Below, piece by piece: positions 18,703 to 26,220 of a DNA stretch of 35,437 nucleotides. Location: positions 1 through 35,437 of the forward strand of contig JARWZT010000018.1 in assembly GCA_029866205.1 (NCBI GenBank), read 5' to 3'. The DNA comes from Rhodoferax sp. (GTDB lineage: Bacteria; Pseudomonadota; Gammaproteobacteria; Burkholderiales; Burkholderiaceae_C). Position 1 is the stretch's first letter, and each line of letters starts with the position of its first letter. The notes beneath the pieces were generated by a model that did not search any database, was not told the DNA's origin, and saw only the letters and a program-made list of their open reading frames with translations. The translations under genes and the position numbers were made by a program.

Positions 18703-20520
18703 ATGCCAGTAGAAACTGCAATAATTTTGGCGGGAGTCGGCGTGCTAAAGAAGCCGATGGAGGATCTATTGGCTGCTGGCGGAAAGGGAATCCGCGGATA
18801 CTTCAGACAATGGCAGGCTTCTATAAACTTGGATGCCGTTGCTCAAAGAATTGAGCAGGTTGGTCTTATAACAACGATTGCTAGTCGTCAAGCCTCTACA
18901 GTAGATGACATTTACTATGCAGCCCATTTGAAGCAAGGCAAGGGCGTCCGTACAATTAATTCTGCCGACGAATTCTTCTCAGAGCGCATTCGACTCGCTG
19001 TTATTCATGGTACGGCGGGGCAAGGAAAGTCAGTATTTCTCAGATATCTTTGCCTGCACGATTTGCGGCAAGGAAAAAAAATACCTCTTTTCATTGAACT
19101 TCGAAAAATAGACAGCGACAATGATTTATTGGTACTTATTAGTAAACATGTAATATCTTTGGGATTCAATGAGAACCTGATTGAAGCAGTTATAGGCAAC
19201 ATGCTAAATACTGGAAAAATACGAATATATTTAGATGGTTTTGATGAGGTGAAGCGCGAATATGCTTTATCGGTAAGAGATAATATTCAAATGCTCTTAA
19301 ACAAGAATCAAAAATTAGAAGTCGTTCTTTCTTCTCGTCCCGGGGCATTGAGCCAGTACTTAATCGATATCGGCAGACTTCAACAGTACGAAATTGCGCC
19401 GCTGACCGATAAGGACTATGCCGGTTTTTTCGACAAAATTGGTGTTCAACTGGAAACCAAAGACAGACTACTTGTTGCAATTCATCGTAGTAACGCTCAA
19501 ATTAAGCGATTACTGTCAACACCTTTGATGTTGACTTTGCTGGTTCTTACTTGTGGAATGCATCAAGATTTGCCCGATACTTTGCCTGAATTTTATGATT
19601 CACTATTCAATTTGCTTTCCAGCATGCATGACGGTACCAAGCCGGGCTACGTCAGGCAGAAAGCAACTAGTTTGGGCAATCTGGAACTGGAGGCACTCTT
19701 TCGCGCATTTTCATTTTCTTCCAAGGAATTGTTTGATCGCATTTCTCTTAATCCTATTCAATTCGAACAGAGTTTTCAATCTGCTATTAAATTAACTGAA
19801 GCCAGATGTACGTCCGATGGCTTTAGAGCCGATGTAACTGAAACGGTTTGCCTAATGGTCAAAGAAGGTATGGATTCAACATTCGTCCATAAGAGTATTC
19901 AGGAATACTATGCTGCTTCATTTATTCATCGTATTCAGGATGATTCGCTAGCCCTTAAAGTGCTTGAGTCAATTGAAAATAATTATCTTTACTCTTGGCT
20001 CAATGAGCTACGGTTTTTAGAGGATTTTCAAAACCTGTCCTACGAAAAGTGTATCGGTATTCCGCATGCTGAAGTCTTTACTGAATCGTTGTGCATGAAG
20101 GGCAGAAAGCACCCTGCGGTGAGCAAAATTAAGCTAAGGGCGATGATTGTGTCGCTGGGTATACAAGTTTCCAGAGGAAAGGTCTCTAAGCGAATCACAG
20201 GCATCTACTGGCGACCAGACTCCAATAAAGTTGCCCCTAACAGATATTTTTCGGATCTGGTCCAAGCGATATCGAAGGATTTGTTATCACTTGGGAAACA
20301 AGGTTCATTCCAGTCTGGCTTGAACGATCAGTTGGTTTTCGTTAGCCTGTCGACTATTTTCGCAGAGGAACCGGCGGTATCGGAGAAACTGCATGCTTCA
20401 GCCCAGCGCGTCATAGATAGAACTAGCTCAAGTGCACTGCGCATGAAAGAACGCAGCGAGCGCAAAGGAAAGAGTTTGTTAGATCTCATGAAAGCGGGGT
20501 CTAAAGATTTGGCCCAGTAA
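18703..20520 (+). CDS. NACHT-domain STAND NTPase, candidate bacterial NLR-like defence protein
   Basis: A 605-residue protein. Residues 1-95 are a short helical N-terminal region without a recognised enzymatic effector. The NTPase has Walker A GTAGQGKS (103-110), Walker B IYLDGFDE (175-182, with the second acidic pair typical of NACHT), sensor VVLSSRPG (207-214), and STPLMLTLLVL (272-282). FVHKSIQEYYAA (394-405) is the conserved end of the NACHT winged-helix part. About 200 C-terminal residues lack visible LRR, TPR or WD repeats. The start has a strong AAGGAG (18691-18696). Several bacterial NACHT proteins are known to give anti-phage defence; that this one does is inference. Its codons are far richer in A/T than any neighbour (for example 19081-19260), indicating recent transfer. 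It lies among mobile-gene relics but is itself intact. Confidence 0.85.
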   Translation: MPVETAIILAGVGVLKKPMEDLLAAGGKGIRGYFRQWQASINLDAVAQRIEQVGLITTIASRQASTVDDIYYAAHLKQGKGVRTINSADEFFSERIRLAVIHGTAGQGKSVFLRYLCLHDLRQGKKIPLFIELRKIDSDNDLLVLISKHVISLGFNENLIEAVIGNMLNTGKIRIYLDGFDEVKREYALSVRDNIQMLLNKNQKLEVVLSSRPGALSQYLIDIGRLQQYEIAPLTDKDYAGFFDKIGVQLETKDRLLVAIHRSNAQIKRLLSTPLMLTLLVLTCGMHQDLPDTLPEFYDSLFNLLSSMHDGTKPGYVRQKATSLGNLELEALFRAFSFSSKELFDRISLNPIQFEQSFQSAIKLTEARCTSDGFRADVTETVCLMVKEGMDSTFVHKSIQEYYAASFIHRIQDDSLALKVLESIENNYLYSWLNELRFLEDFQNLSYEKCIGIPHAEVFTESLCMKGRKHPAVSKIKLRAMIVSLGIQVSRGKVSKRITGIYWRPDSNKVAPNRYFSDLVQAISKDLLSLGKQGSFQSGLNDQLVFVSLSTIFAEEPAVSEKLHASAQRVIDRTSSSALRMKERSERKGKSLLDLMKAGSKDLAQ

Positions 20521-20532
20521 TCCTAGAAAACG

Positions 20533-20558
20533 AAGGGGCTCGAGTTTCGGAGCCTCTT
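20533..20558 (+). terminator. Hairpin after the NACHT gene, possible terminator
   Basis: AAGGGGCTC (20533-20541) pairs with GAGCCTCTT (20550-20558), one G-U pair, 8-nt loop, 12 bp after the NACHT stop codon. There is no T-tract beyond it. Confidence 0.35.
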
Positions 20559-20623
20559 GCCAACGAGGCTATTCGGCCAAATAAACCACTCGTCAATAAC
20601 AAATGAAAAGAGGACGAACCGAC

Positions 20624-20944
20624 ATGCACGAAATCATCTGCCTCCACTGCGGCAAAGCATTCAAAATCGACGAAGCTGGCTGCGCCGATATTCTGCAGCA
20701 AGTTCGCGAAGGCGCTCTCGAGCGACAGTTGAATGAGCGCCTCGAATTGGCCGAACAAGACAAGCGCAATGCGGTCGAGCTTGCCTAGGCCAATTTGACC
20801 TGTGAAATGTATAAGTCGGCTGTCGCCTTGGGCTTGGAACTGCAGGGGCTGAATGCTCGGCTCGATGCGACACAGGTCGCGTGCAAACTCACCATGCGGA
20901 GTAACGGATGTCCCAGCCGAGTTCAGGCTGAAAGGGCCAGATAG
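20624..20944 (+). pseudogene. DUF2130 gene, truncated with in-frame stop
   Basis: The frame starts MHEIICLHCGKAFKIDEAGC, the CxxC zinc-ribbon-like start of DUF2130 proteins, and continues into the coiled-coil LNERLELAEQDKRNAVELA. A TAG at 20786-20788 interrupts where a lysine (AAG) is expected. The frame then continues with recognisable coiled-coil sequence (GLELQGLNARLDATQ) to a stop at 20942-20944. Intact members exceed 400 residues with a C-terminal nuclease-like domain, which is absent. AGAGGA (20609-20614) precedes the ATG at 20624 at workable spacing. It is a decayed 5' fragment at the right edge of the accessory island. Confidence 0.7.
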
Positions 20945-20984
20945 CTCAAGTTCGTCCTCATGTCTGGCAATACGCCTCAAATTT

Positions 20985-21012
20985 TGAGCCGTATTTTCGA
21001 AAATACGGCTCA
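20985..21012. repeat. Perfect 28-bp palindrome with TTCGAA centre
   Basis: The arm TGAGCCGTATTTTC (20985-20998) is followed directly by its exact complement, with no spacer. It lies 40 bp after the DUF2130 relic and about 80 bp before the Fur box of feoA. It could be an operator for a dimeric or tetrameric regulator, a recombination site, or a cruciform/RNA hairpin. No gene in the window obviously encodes its binder. Confidence 0.85.
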
Positions 21013-21090
21013 TGCCCGACCAGCCCAGTGGGTGCGCTGCTCTTGAGGCTTAAGCTGGTGGCGCGAGCAGCCATCGTCGCCAATAGGTCT

Positions 21091-21123
21091 AAATCTAAAT
21101 GAGATACACTCTCATTTAGATTT
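21091..21123 (+). promoter_or_regulatory. Fur-type operator upstream of feoAB
   Basis: A perfect inverted repeat with 14-bp arms, AAATCTAAATGAGA and TCTCATTTAGATTT, around TACAC. The core ATGAGA-n5-TCTCAT closely matches the Fur-box half-sites seen in betaproteobacteria. It ends 17 bp upstream of the feoA ATG, so iron-bound Fur should block transcription of the ferrous iron operon. Confidence 0.82.
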
Positions 21124-21140
21124 ACACGGAGCGTCTGCCT

Positions 21141-21395
21141 ATGTCACCCACCCAGTTGTTATCTGACCTGCCCAATGGCGCGCAGGCTTTAGTGGTGCGA
21201 TTGGTGCCGGGTGCGGACGGGGAGCAGGGCAACACCGCGCGGCGCTTGGGGGAGCTTGGTTTTATTGCCGGCGAGCCCGTGCAGATGCTGCGCCGGGGGC
21301 CGGGCGGACGCGAGCCGCTGGCGGTGCAGATTGGCGACACCCAGTTTGCGCTGCGTCTGTTGGAAGCCCAGTGCATTGAAGTCGAGGTTTTGTAA
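21141..21395 (+). CDS. feoA: Ferrous iron transport protein A
   Basis: An 84-residue SH3-like cytoplasmic protein that supports FeoB. Typical features are RRLGELGFIAGEPVQML and the closing VQIGDTQFALRLLEAQCIEVEVL. GGAG at 21128-21131 precedes the ATG. It is the first gene of the feo operon, directly behind a Fur operator and 5 bp before feoB. Confidence 0.93.
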   Translation: MSPTQLLSDLPNGAQALVVRLVPGADGEQGNTARRLGELGFIAGEPVQMLRRGPGGREPLAVQIGDTQFALRLLEAQCIEVEVL

Positions 21396-21400
21396 ATCCC

Positions 21401-23281
21401 ATGGCCCTGAACCCTTCTTTACCCGCGAGCATTGCGCTGGTCGGTAACCCCAACTGTGGCAAAACCGCGCTCTTTAACCTGCTGACCGGCGCCCGCCAAA
21501 AAGTGGCCAACTATGCCGGCGTGACGGTAGAGCGCAAGGTGGGTGCCGCGCGTCTGCCCGACGGCCAGCGCGTCTCGGTGGTGGACTTGCCCGGCTCCTA
21601 CAGCCTGACCCCTGCCACCCCCGACGAACAGGTGATGTTGGAGGTGTTGGAAGGCCGGCGTGCCGGCGAAGACGCTCCAGACGCCATCGTGGCCGTGGTG
21701 GACGCCACCAATTTGCGCATGAATTTGCGCCTGGTGCTGGAGCTTAAAAGCCTGGGCAAACCGATGGTGGTGGCCCTCAATATGGCAGATGTGGCGCGCG
21801 CCCATGGACTGGACATTGACGTGGCCCGTTTGCAAACCGAGCTGGCGTGCCCGGTGGTGGAAACCGTGGCGGTGCAGCACAACGGCCACGCCGCGCTGCT
21901 GCGGCAACTGCAGGTATTGCTCGCCGCCCCGCCTGCCGCTGCCACGCCCCAAGCAGCCAATGCCAGCCCCCGCAGCGCCGCTGAACTGCAGCGCGAAGTG
22001 CGTCGCATCTTGGCGCTGGTGTGCCCCAACGCGCCGCGCCTGGGGCGCTTTCAGCACCGCATTGACGCGGTGGTCATGCACCCGGTGTGGGGTTTGCTGG
22101 TGCTCGCGGCCGTTTTGTTTTTGATTTTTCAGGCGGTTTTTTCGTGGGCCACGCTGCCCATGGACCTGATCAAAGAGGCGATGGCCGTGGTGGGTGAGTG
22201 GATTACCGGTGCCATGGCGGACGGCCCGCTGCGCAGCCTGTTGGTCGACGGGGTGGTGGCGGGCGTGGGCGGCGTGCTGGTGTTTTTGCCGCAGATTTTG
22301 ATCTTGTTCTTCTTTATCTTGCTGCTCGAAGACTCGGGCTACCTGCCGCGCGCCGCCTTTTTGCTGGACAACCTGATGGGCAAAGTGGGCCTGTCGGGGC
22401 GTGCTTTCATACCGCTGCTGAGTAGCTTTGCCTGCGCCATTCCGGGCATCATGGCCACGCGCACCATTGCCAACTGGCGCGACCGGCTGGCCACCATCAT
22501 GGTGGCGCCGCTCATGACCTGTTCGGCGCGCCTGCCGGTTTATGCCTTGCTGATCGGCGCATTTGTGCCCGAGCGCGACGTGGCGGGCCTGAGCCTGCGC
22601 GGGCTCACGCTGTTTGGCTTGTACGTGGCTGGCGTGGTCTCGGCCATGGCGGTGGCCTGGGTTTTCAAGCGGGTGTGGATGAAGTCGGCCTACCAGCCGC
22701 TGATGCTGGAGCTGCCCCCCTACCGCGCGCCCAGCTTGCGCAACCTGGCCCAGGGCCTGTGGGAACGCGCCCGCATCTTTTTGCGCCGGGTCGGCGGGAT
22801 TATTTTTGCGCTGATGGTGGTGCTGTGGTTTTTGGCCACCTACCCCTCGCCGCCTGCGGGTTGGGACCTGTCGCAAGGCCCCGCCATCCAGTACAGCGCG
22901 GCAGGCATGCTGGGCCATGCGCTGCAATATGTGTTTGCGCCGATTGGCTTTAACTGGCAGATTTCGATTGCCCTGGTGCCCGGCATGGCTGCGCGCGAGG
23001 TGGCGGTGGGCGCCTTGGGCACGGTGTACTCGCTCTCGGCCGCGGGCAGCGGCGTGGCCGAAGCCCTGTCGCCGGTGATTGCCCAGGGCTGGTCGCTGGC
23101 CACCGCCTATTCGCTATTGGCCTGGTTTGTGTTTGCGCCCCAGTGCCTGTCCACGCTGGCGGTGGTGCGCCGCGAGACCAACTCCTGGCGCTACCCCGCC
23201 ATCATGGCCGGTTATTTGTTTGGCCTGGCGTATGCCGCGTCCTTCGTCACCTACCGCCTCACGCTGTGGCTGAGCGCCTGA
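21401..23281 (+). CDS. feoB: Ferrous iron transporter B
   Basis: A 626-residue inner-membrane Fe(II) transporter. The N-terminal G domain has G1 GNPNCGKT (15-22), switch region VANYAGVTVERKVG, G3 DLPG (62-65) and the G4-like LNMADVA. After a helical insertion near 190-215 come two Gate domains: LLEDSGYLPRAAFLLDNLMGKVGLSGRAFIPLLSSFACAIPG-type sequence (near 310-350) and the second, with PGMAAREVAVGALGT. It is at the shorter end of the FeoB size range. The operon is probably induced under low iron through the upstream Fur box. Confidence 0.96.
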   Translation: MALNPSLPASIALVGNPNCGKTALFNLLTGARQKVANYAGVTVERKVGAARLPDGQRVSVVDLPGSYSLTPATPDEQVMLEVLEGRRAGEDAPDAIVAVVDATNLRMNLRLVLELKSLGKPMVVALNMADVARAHGLDIDVARLQTELACPVVETVAVQHNGHAALLRQLQVLLAAPPAAATPQAANASPRSAAELQREVRRILALVCPNAPRLGRFQHRIDAVVMHPVWGLLVLAAVLFLIFQAVFSWATLPMDLIKEAMAVVGEWITGAMADGPLRSLLVDGVVAGVGGVLVFLPQILILFFFILLLEDSGYLPRAAFLLDNLMGKVGLSGRAFIPLLSSFACAIPGIMATRTIANWRDRLATIMVAPLMTCSARLPVYALLIGAFVPERDVAGLSLRGLTLFGLYVAGVVSAMAVAWVFKRVWMKSAYQPLMLELPPYRAPSLRNLAQGLWERARIFLRRVGGIIFALMVVLWFLATYPSPPAGWDLSQGPAIQYSAAGMLGHALQYVFAPIGFNWQISIALVPGMAAREVAVGALGTVYSLSAAGSGVAEALSPVIAQGWSLATAYSLLAWFVFAPQCLSTLAVVRRETNSWRYPAIMAGYLFGLAYAASFVTYRLTLWLSA

Positions 23282-23297
23282 GGTTCAGCGCGTGGCC

Positions 23298-23603
23298 ATG
23301 AACATTCAATCGGTGACCGTGGCGGTGGTGGTGGCTTGTAGCTTTGCCTACGCGGCGTGGACACTTGCGCCGCACGCCCTGCGCAGCGCGCTGGCGCAGG
23401 GCTTGTTGCGTCTCCCGCTTCCCGCCTGGGCCAGCGCGCGCTTGACCGCGCCGTCCGCTGCTGGCTGCGGCAGCTGCAACGCCTGCAGCCAGGCGCCCAG
23501 CGCAGCCAACAATGCAGTGCCTGCCGCGGTGCGCTCCATGGTGTTTTACCCGCGCAAACCGCAGGGGCGCAGTGCAGAGCACAAGACTTCGTGCTTTCAT
23601 TGA
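23298..23603 (+). CDS. Small cysteine-rich membrane protein of the feo operon
   Basis: A 101-residue protein 16 bp after feoB. It has one N-terminal transmembrane helix (VTVAVVVACSFAYAAWTL), a linker, the motif CGSCNAC (about 54-60) and a final cysteine in KTSCFH. In betaproteobacteria a small membrane protein with a CxxC motif often follows feoB (DUF6587-like). This position is filled by FeoC in enteric bacteria, but no winged helix is visible here, so it is not FeoC. A role in redox sensing or iron handling at FeoB is inferred. ATG at 23298 is preferred; a GTG at 23292 would add two residues. Confidence 0.68.
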   Translation: MNIQSVTVAVVVACSFAYAAWTLAPHALRSALAQGLLRLPLPAWASARLTAPSAAGCGSCNACSQAPSAANNAVPAAVRSMVFYPRKPQGRSAEHKTSCFH

Positions 23604-23676
23604 AAAAGATTTCCATTTAAAAAATAGTTAACACGCCTGTGCTTCAATGCCTCCTTGTTCTGAAAAAGGGGTGGCG

Positions 23677-24738
23677 ATGCGTATTTGTAAATATTTGTTG
23701 AGTTTTGCGCTGGTGTGCGCAGGCTCAGTGCATGGGCAGATTACCGGTGCGGGTGCCACGTTTCCGTCGGCTGCCTACCAAACATGGGGCGTGGAGTACC
23801 AAAAACGCACTGCAAAGCAATTTGTCTACACCCCCACCGGTTCGGGCGACGGGCAAAAAAAGATCATTGCCCGCGCGGTGGACATTGGCGCATCGGACAT
23901 CGCCCTGCCGCCGGCCGAACTGGCCAAGCACGGCTTGATCCAGTTGCCCATGCTGGTGGGCGCCATGGTGCCGGTGGTCAACCTCAAGGGCGTGTCAGCC
24001 AATGCGCTCAAACTCAATGGCGCGGTGCTGGCGGACATCTTTATGGGCAAGGTGGTGCACTGGCAGGACCCGTCGATCAAGGCCCTCAACCCGGGCTTGC
24101 GTTTGCCCAACCTGCCCATCGTGCGCGTGGTACGGGCCGACAAGTCGGGCTCGACCGAGACCTTTACCCAGTACCTGAGCATGCATTCCGAGGCTTTTGA
24201 AAAAACGCTGGGACGCTCTGGCCTCCCGGCCTGGCCTGCGGCGGGTTCACCCCTCAAAAAGGGCGAAGGCAATGACGGCGTGGTCAAACTGCTCAAAGAA
24301 CTGCCCGGTGCGATCAGTTATGCCTCTTACGACCGGGTGCTCAAGCAGGAGCTCACCAGCGTGGCCCTGCGCAACGGCAAAGACTCTGGCTATGTTTCGG
24401 TGTCCGAGCGCGCATTCCGGGCGGCGGTGTTGGCCTCTGGCATGTACAAAACCGGTGACGAGTCCAGAAATTTGCTCAACATCCCCCGCGAAGATGCGTG
24501 GCCCATCACCATGACCACCTTCGTGTTGCTGGAAGCCGAGCCCAAAACGGCCGCCGCGGTGCAAGACGCGGTGCAGTTCATTTACGGGACGCAACTCAGC
24601 GGCGATTTACTGCTTAAAAACAGCGGATTTGCGCCCCTGCCGTCCATGGTGCAGGCCCGATTTGCGGCGCGCCTGGCATCAATACAGCCCAAAGACGGCA
24701 GCTTTATCAGCCTGCGTACTTCGGCTGGCGCGTATTAG
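23677..24738 (+). CDS. PstS-like phosphate-type periplasmic binding protein, solitary
   Basis: A 353-residue exported protein with a signal peptide ending near SVHG-Q. The mature start ITGAGATFPSAAYQTW, the TPTGSGDGQKKI loop, VDIGASDIALP and ADKSGSTETFTQYLS match PstS-family binding proteins. The usual GSGGG loop is GSGDG here, so the ligand may not be phosphate. No pstCAB or phoU adjoins. It follows the feo operon by 73 bp, with a possible promoter TTGAAA-17-AATAGT over the end of the previous gene. The ATG at 23677 is chosen over GTG at 23671. It converges with tolA, 16 bp between stops. Confidence 0.8.
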   Translation: MRICKYLLSFALVCAGSVHGQITGAGATFPSAAYQTWGVEYQKRTAKQFVYTPTGSGDGQKKIIARAVDIGASDIALPPAELAKHGLIQLPMLVGAMVPVVNLKGVSANALKLNGAVLADIFMGKVVHWQDPSIKALNPGLRLPNLPIVRVVRADKSGSTETFTQYLSMHSEAFEKTLGRSGLPAWPAAGSPLKKGEGNDGVVKLLKELPGAISYASYDRVLKQELTSVALRNGKDSGYVSVSERAFRAAVLASGMYKTGDESRNLLNIPREDAWPITMTTFVLLEAEPKTAAAVQDAVQFIYGTQLSGDLLLKNSGFAPLPSMVQARFAARLASIQPKDGSFISLRTSAGAY

Positions 24739-24754
24739 TGGGTCTTGGCGGGTC

Positions 24755-25747
24755 TCAGCGCGGCTTGGGTTCCAACGCAATTGTCATGGGCGAGGGCACG
24801 CGGCCGTTTTCGTCGCGGGGTAGCTTGCCGGTTTTCAGGATTGCGTTGTAAGCCGTTTCGTCCCAGTAGGGGTTGCCGCTCGTTTTGCGCAGTTTGACGC
24901 CCAGTACGTTGCCGCCCGGGTCGGTCGTGACGTCGTACTCGACGGTGGGGTTGCCAGGTATTTCTTTCACCTGGCTGATGTTGTTGCGAATGGCGGCTGC
25001 TATTTTTGCGCCGTAGCTGGCCGAGGGTCCGGCACTTTGGGCGGCGGAGCCCTTGGCGTCCGCTTCGCCATTGCCCGCGGCGGCACCGGCCAGCCGCAGT
25101 GCGCGGTCTTTCGCCTCTTTGCGCCGCTGCTCGCTTTGCGCCGCTTCTTCCGCGGCTTGTTGCTCCGCTTTCTTGCGCGCCGCCTCGGCCGCTTTTTCTT
25201 CTTTCAGGCGCTTTTCGTTCTTGGCCTTGTCTTCCTTGAGCTTGGCGGCTTTTTCCTTGTCGGCCTGCAGCTTTTCAGCTTCCGCTTTGAGTTTTTTCTT
25301 CTTTTCAGCCTTGTCTTTTTCCAGCTGCAGTGCGGCTTGGGTCTTGGCTTCGGCGAGCTCTTGCTTTTTCTTGGCTTCTTGCAGCGCCTTTTTCTTGTCC
25401 AGCGCGATGTCGGCGGGCTTGGGCGGCTCGGGCGGTGCTTCTGCGGGAGGGGGCGGTACGGGCTTGGGCACGGGCTTGGGTTCTGGTGCGGGCTTGGGTT
25501 CGGGTGCCGGCTCAATCACCGATTCCTCGGGCAGCGGTTCGGGCGCGCGCGGCGCGGCCTCGGTGGGCAACTGGGCCCAGAGCTCGGCAGCAAAGGTCAC
25601 CGGTTCGGGGGCGCTTTGACGCCATTGCACCGCAAACGACAGTCCCAGCACCAAAGCTGCGTGGGCCAACAGCGCCATCACCACGGACCGACCCAGCCCG
25701 GGCGTGGGCGGCGGCATAAATGCCTCGCGGTCAGGAGCCAGGGCCAT
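24755..25747 (-). CDS. tolA: Cell envelope integrity protein TolA (TonB-like C terminus)
   Basis: A 330-residue bitopic inner-membrane protein. One N-terminal transmembrane helix (VVMALLAHAALVLGLSFAV) is followed by a Pro-rich stretch with repeated PEPKP, then a long Ala/Lys/Glu helical region (about 115-230) spanning the periplasm. The C-terminal domain is TonB/TolA-like (YGAKIAAAIRNNIS, VEYDVTTDPGGNVLGVKL, WDETAYNAIL). It transmits TolQR energy to the outer membrane. A TTG at 25759 would overlap the tolR stop; ATG at 25747 is chosen. TolB and Pal genes, which normally follow, are missing here. Confidence 0.9.
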   Translation of the reverse strand: MALAPDREAFMPPPTPGLGRSVVMALLAHAALVLGLSFAVQWRQSAPEPVTFAAELWAQLPTEAAPRAPEPLPEESVIEPAPEPKPAPEPKPVPKPVPPPPAEAPPEPPKPADIALDKKKALQEAKKKQELAEAKTQAALQLEKDKAEKKKKLKAEAEKLQADKEKAAKLKEDKAKNEKRLKEEKAAEAARKKAEQQAAEEAAQSEQRRKEAKDRALRLAGAAAGNGEADAKGSAAQSAGPSASYGAKIAAAIRNNISQVKEIPGNPTVEYDVTTDPGGNVLGVKLRKTSGNPYWDETAYNAILKTGKLPRDENGRVPSPMTIALEPKPR

Positions 25748-25755
25748 CGCGCGTG

Positions 25756-26190
25756 TCAATTCGCCAGTTGTACCGACAGGCCCACACGCTCAATACCGGC
25801 GCGTTGCAGGGTGTCCATGACCTTGACCACGCTCTCGTAGCGCACGGCCTTGTCGGCGCTGATCACGACCGCGGCGTTTTGCGCCTGACCGCCATCGGGC
25901 CGGGTTTGTGCGCGGCGCACCGCACCTGCCAGGTTGGTCAAAGTGACCGGGGCGGTGGTCTCATGGGCGCGCAGTTCGAGCTTGTCGTCTTTGCCCACCA
26001 CGATTTGCACCACCACGTCAGGCTGCTTGGCGGCTTTTCCGACGCTGGGCAGGTCGATCATGCTGGGGGTGATGAGCGGCGCAGTCACCATAAAGATGAT
26101 CAGCAGTACCAGCATCACATCAATGAAAGGCACCATATTGGGCTCGCTGATGGTGCGCCGACCGCGGCCACGGGAACTCACTGCAGGCAT
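25756..26190 (-). CDS. tolR: TolR/ExbD biopolymer transport protein
   Basis: A 144-residue protein with one transmembrane helix carrying the proton-path aspartate in NMVPFIDVMLVLLIIFMV (Asp24), followed by a periplasmic domain (ISADKAVRYESVVKVMDTLQRAGIERVGL-type). TolR couples proton flow through TolQ to TolA. It follows tolQ by 30 bp. Confidence 0.93.
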   Translation of the reverse strand: MPAVSSRGRGRRTISEPNMVPFIDVMLVLLIIFMVTAPLITPSMIDLPSVGKAAKQPDVVVQIVVGKDDKLELRAHETTAPVTLTNLAGAVRRAQTRPDGGQAQNAAVVISADKAVRYESVVKVMDTLQRAGIERVGLSVQLAN

Positions 26191-26220
26191 GGACGTCTCC
26201 TTGGGTGTGCTGCGGCCGAA

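Noticed and set aside
21419..22927. 502-codon minus-strand frame inside feoB
   Set aside because: Same reason: Gln/His/Arg-rich antisense shadow of a well-supported gene.
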